In this document: positions 41,806 through 41,846 of the stretch, piece after piece
Position numbering within the stretch: position 1 is the first letter of the stretch
Layout: the number at the start of each line of letters is the position of its first letter
Source of the DNA: Treponema sp.
GTDB lineage: Bacteria; Spirochaetota; Spirochaetia; Treponematales; Treponemataceae
Assembly: GCA_017534445.1 (NCBI GenBank)
Contig: JAFXWC010000011.1
Span: 1 to 41,846, forward strand
Reading direction: 5' to 3'
Length of the DNA stretch: 41,846 bases
Notes under the pieces: model-generated
Told to the model about the DNA's origin: nothing
Seen by the model: the letters and a program-made list of their open reading frames with translations, nothing else
The model's database searches: none
Program-made: the position numbers and the translations under genes

Positions 41806-41846
41806 TTACAGAGGAATGTTTCCGTGCTTTTTTGCGGGGGCATTCA
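41806..41846 (-). CDS. Partial acyl-CoA carboxylase/decarboxylase carboxyltransferase subunit (C-terminal 12 residues)
   Basis: On the minus strand the last codons before a TAA (41808-41806) read NAPAKKHGNIPL. A C-terminus KKHGNIPL is typical of biotin-dependent carboxyltransferase subunits such as propionyl-CoA carboxylase beta or methylmalonyl-CoA decarboxylase alpha. The rest lies outside the window, so the identification rests on this short end only. Confidence 0.5.
   Translation of the reverse strand, partial: NAPAKKHGNIPL

Noticed and set aside
1..41846. tRNA, rRNA or tmRNA genes
   Set aside because: I looked for cloverleaf features such as the T-arm GTTCRA and rRNA core motifs on both strands and saw no convincing case; a covariance search would settle it.

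Overview
The window looks like the chromosome of a Treponema-type spirochaete. The evidence is gene content: a flagellar-collar-like TPR protein of the spirochaete type, an HPr/HPr kinase pair, RpoN, a 9-G homopolymer inside a lipoprotein signal peptide, and very short intergenic distances. No tRNA, rRNA or CRISPR array was seen.

Layout. Positions 1-674 hold only repeats (four 117-bp double-hairpin units and three 22-bp units). Positions 675-8000 carry a PhnP-like metallo-hydrolase, a small sigma-70-family factor behind a near-perfect sigma-54 promoter, a polyprenol/diacylglycerol kinase-like membrane protein and a 1305-residue FlcA-like protein. Positions 8092-11150 form a leftward unit hprK-ptsH-lexA-holA. 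Positions 11418-16822 carry a second metallo-hydrolase, an MFS carrier, tsaD, a divergent polysaccharide deacetylase and a polytopic membrane protein. Positions 16823-19260 are repeat-rich and hold an SUMF1-domain lipoprotein with the G9 tract and a MazF-type toxin-antitoxin pair. Positions 19260-25263 carry a DUF2259 secreted protein, an ECF S-component, pth, a DUF1015 protein, rpoN and a DUF4230 protein.

The standout is 25408-41607: a one-directional, tightly packed block of a reduced type II secretion apparatus (secretin, ATPase, platform protein, GspG pseudopilin, two dwarf pseudopilin-like proteins, one bitopic assembly-like protein), two small lipoproteins, a clostripain-family lipoprotein protease, a 1991-residue RHS/YD-repeat protein with a signal peptide and a papain-like C-terminal tip, and a secreted SH3-domain protein. 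I infer a dedicated secretion system for an RHS effector, with the protease as possible processing enzyme and the last gene as possible immunity or accessory factor. None of this is proven by sequence alone.

Regulation. Two start classes are visible. Many genes have good Shine-Dalgarno sites. Seven others have a -10 box only 6-10 nt before the ATG and no usable Shine-Dalgarno, which points to leaderless mRNAs. The window also holds both rpoN and a sigma-70-family gene with a sigma-54 promoter, which recalls the RpoN-RpoS relay of Borrelia.
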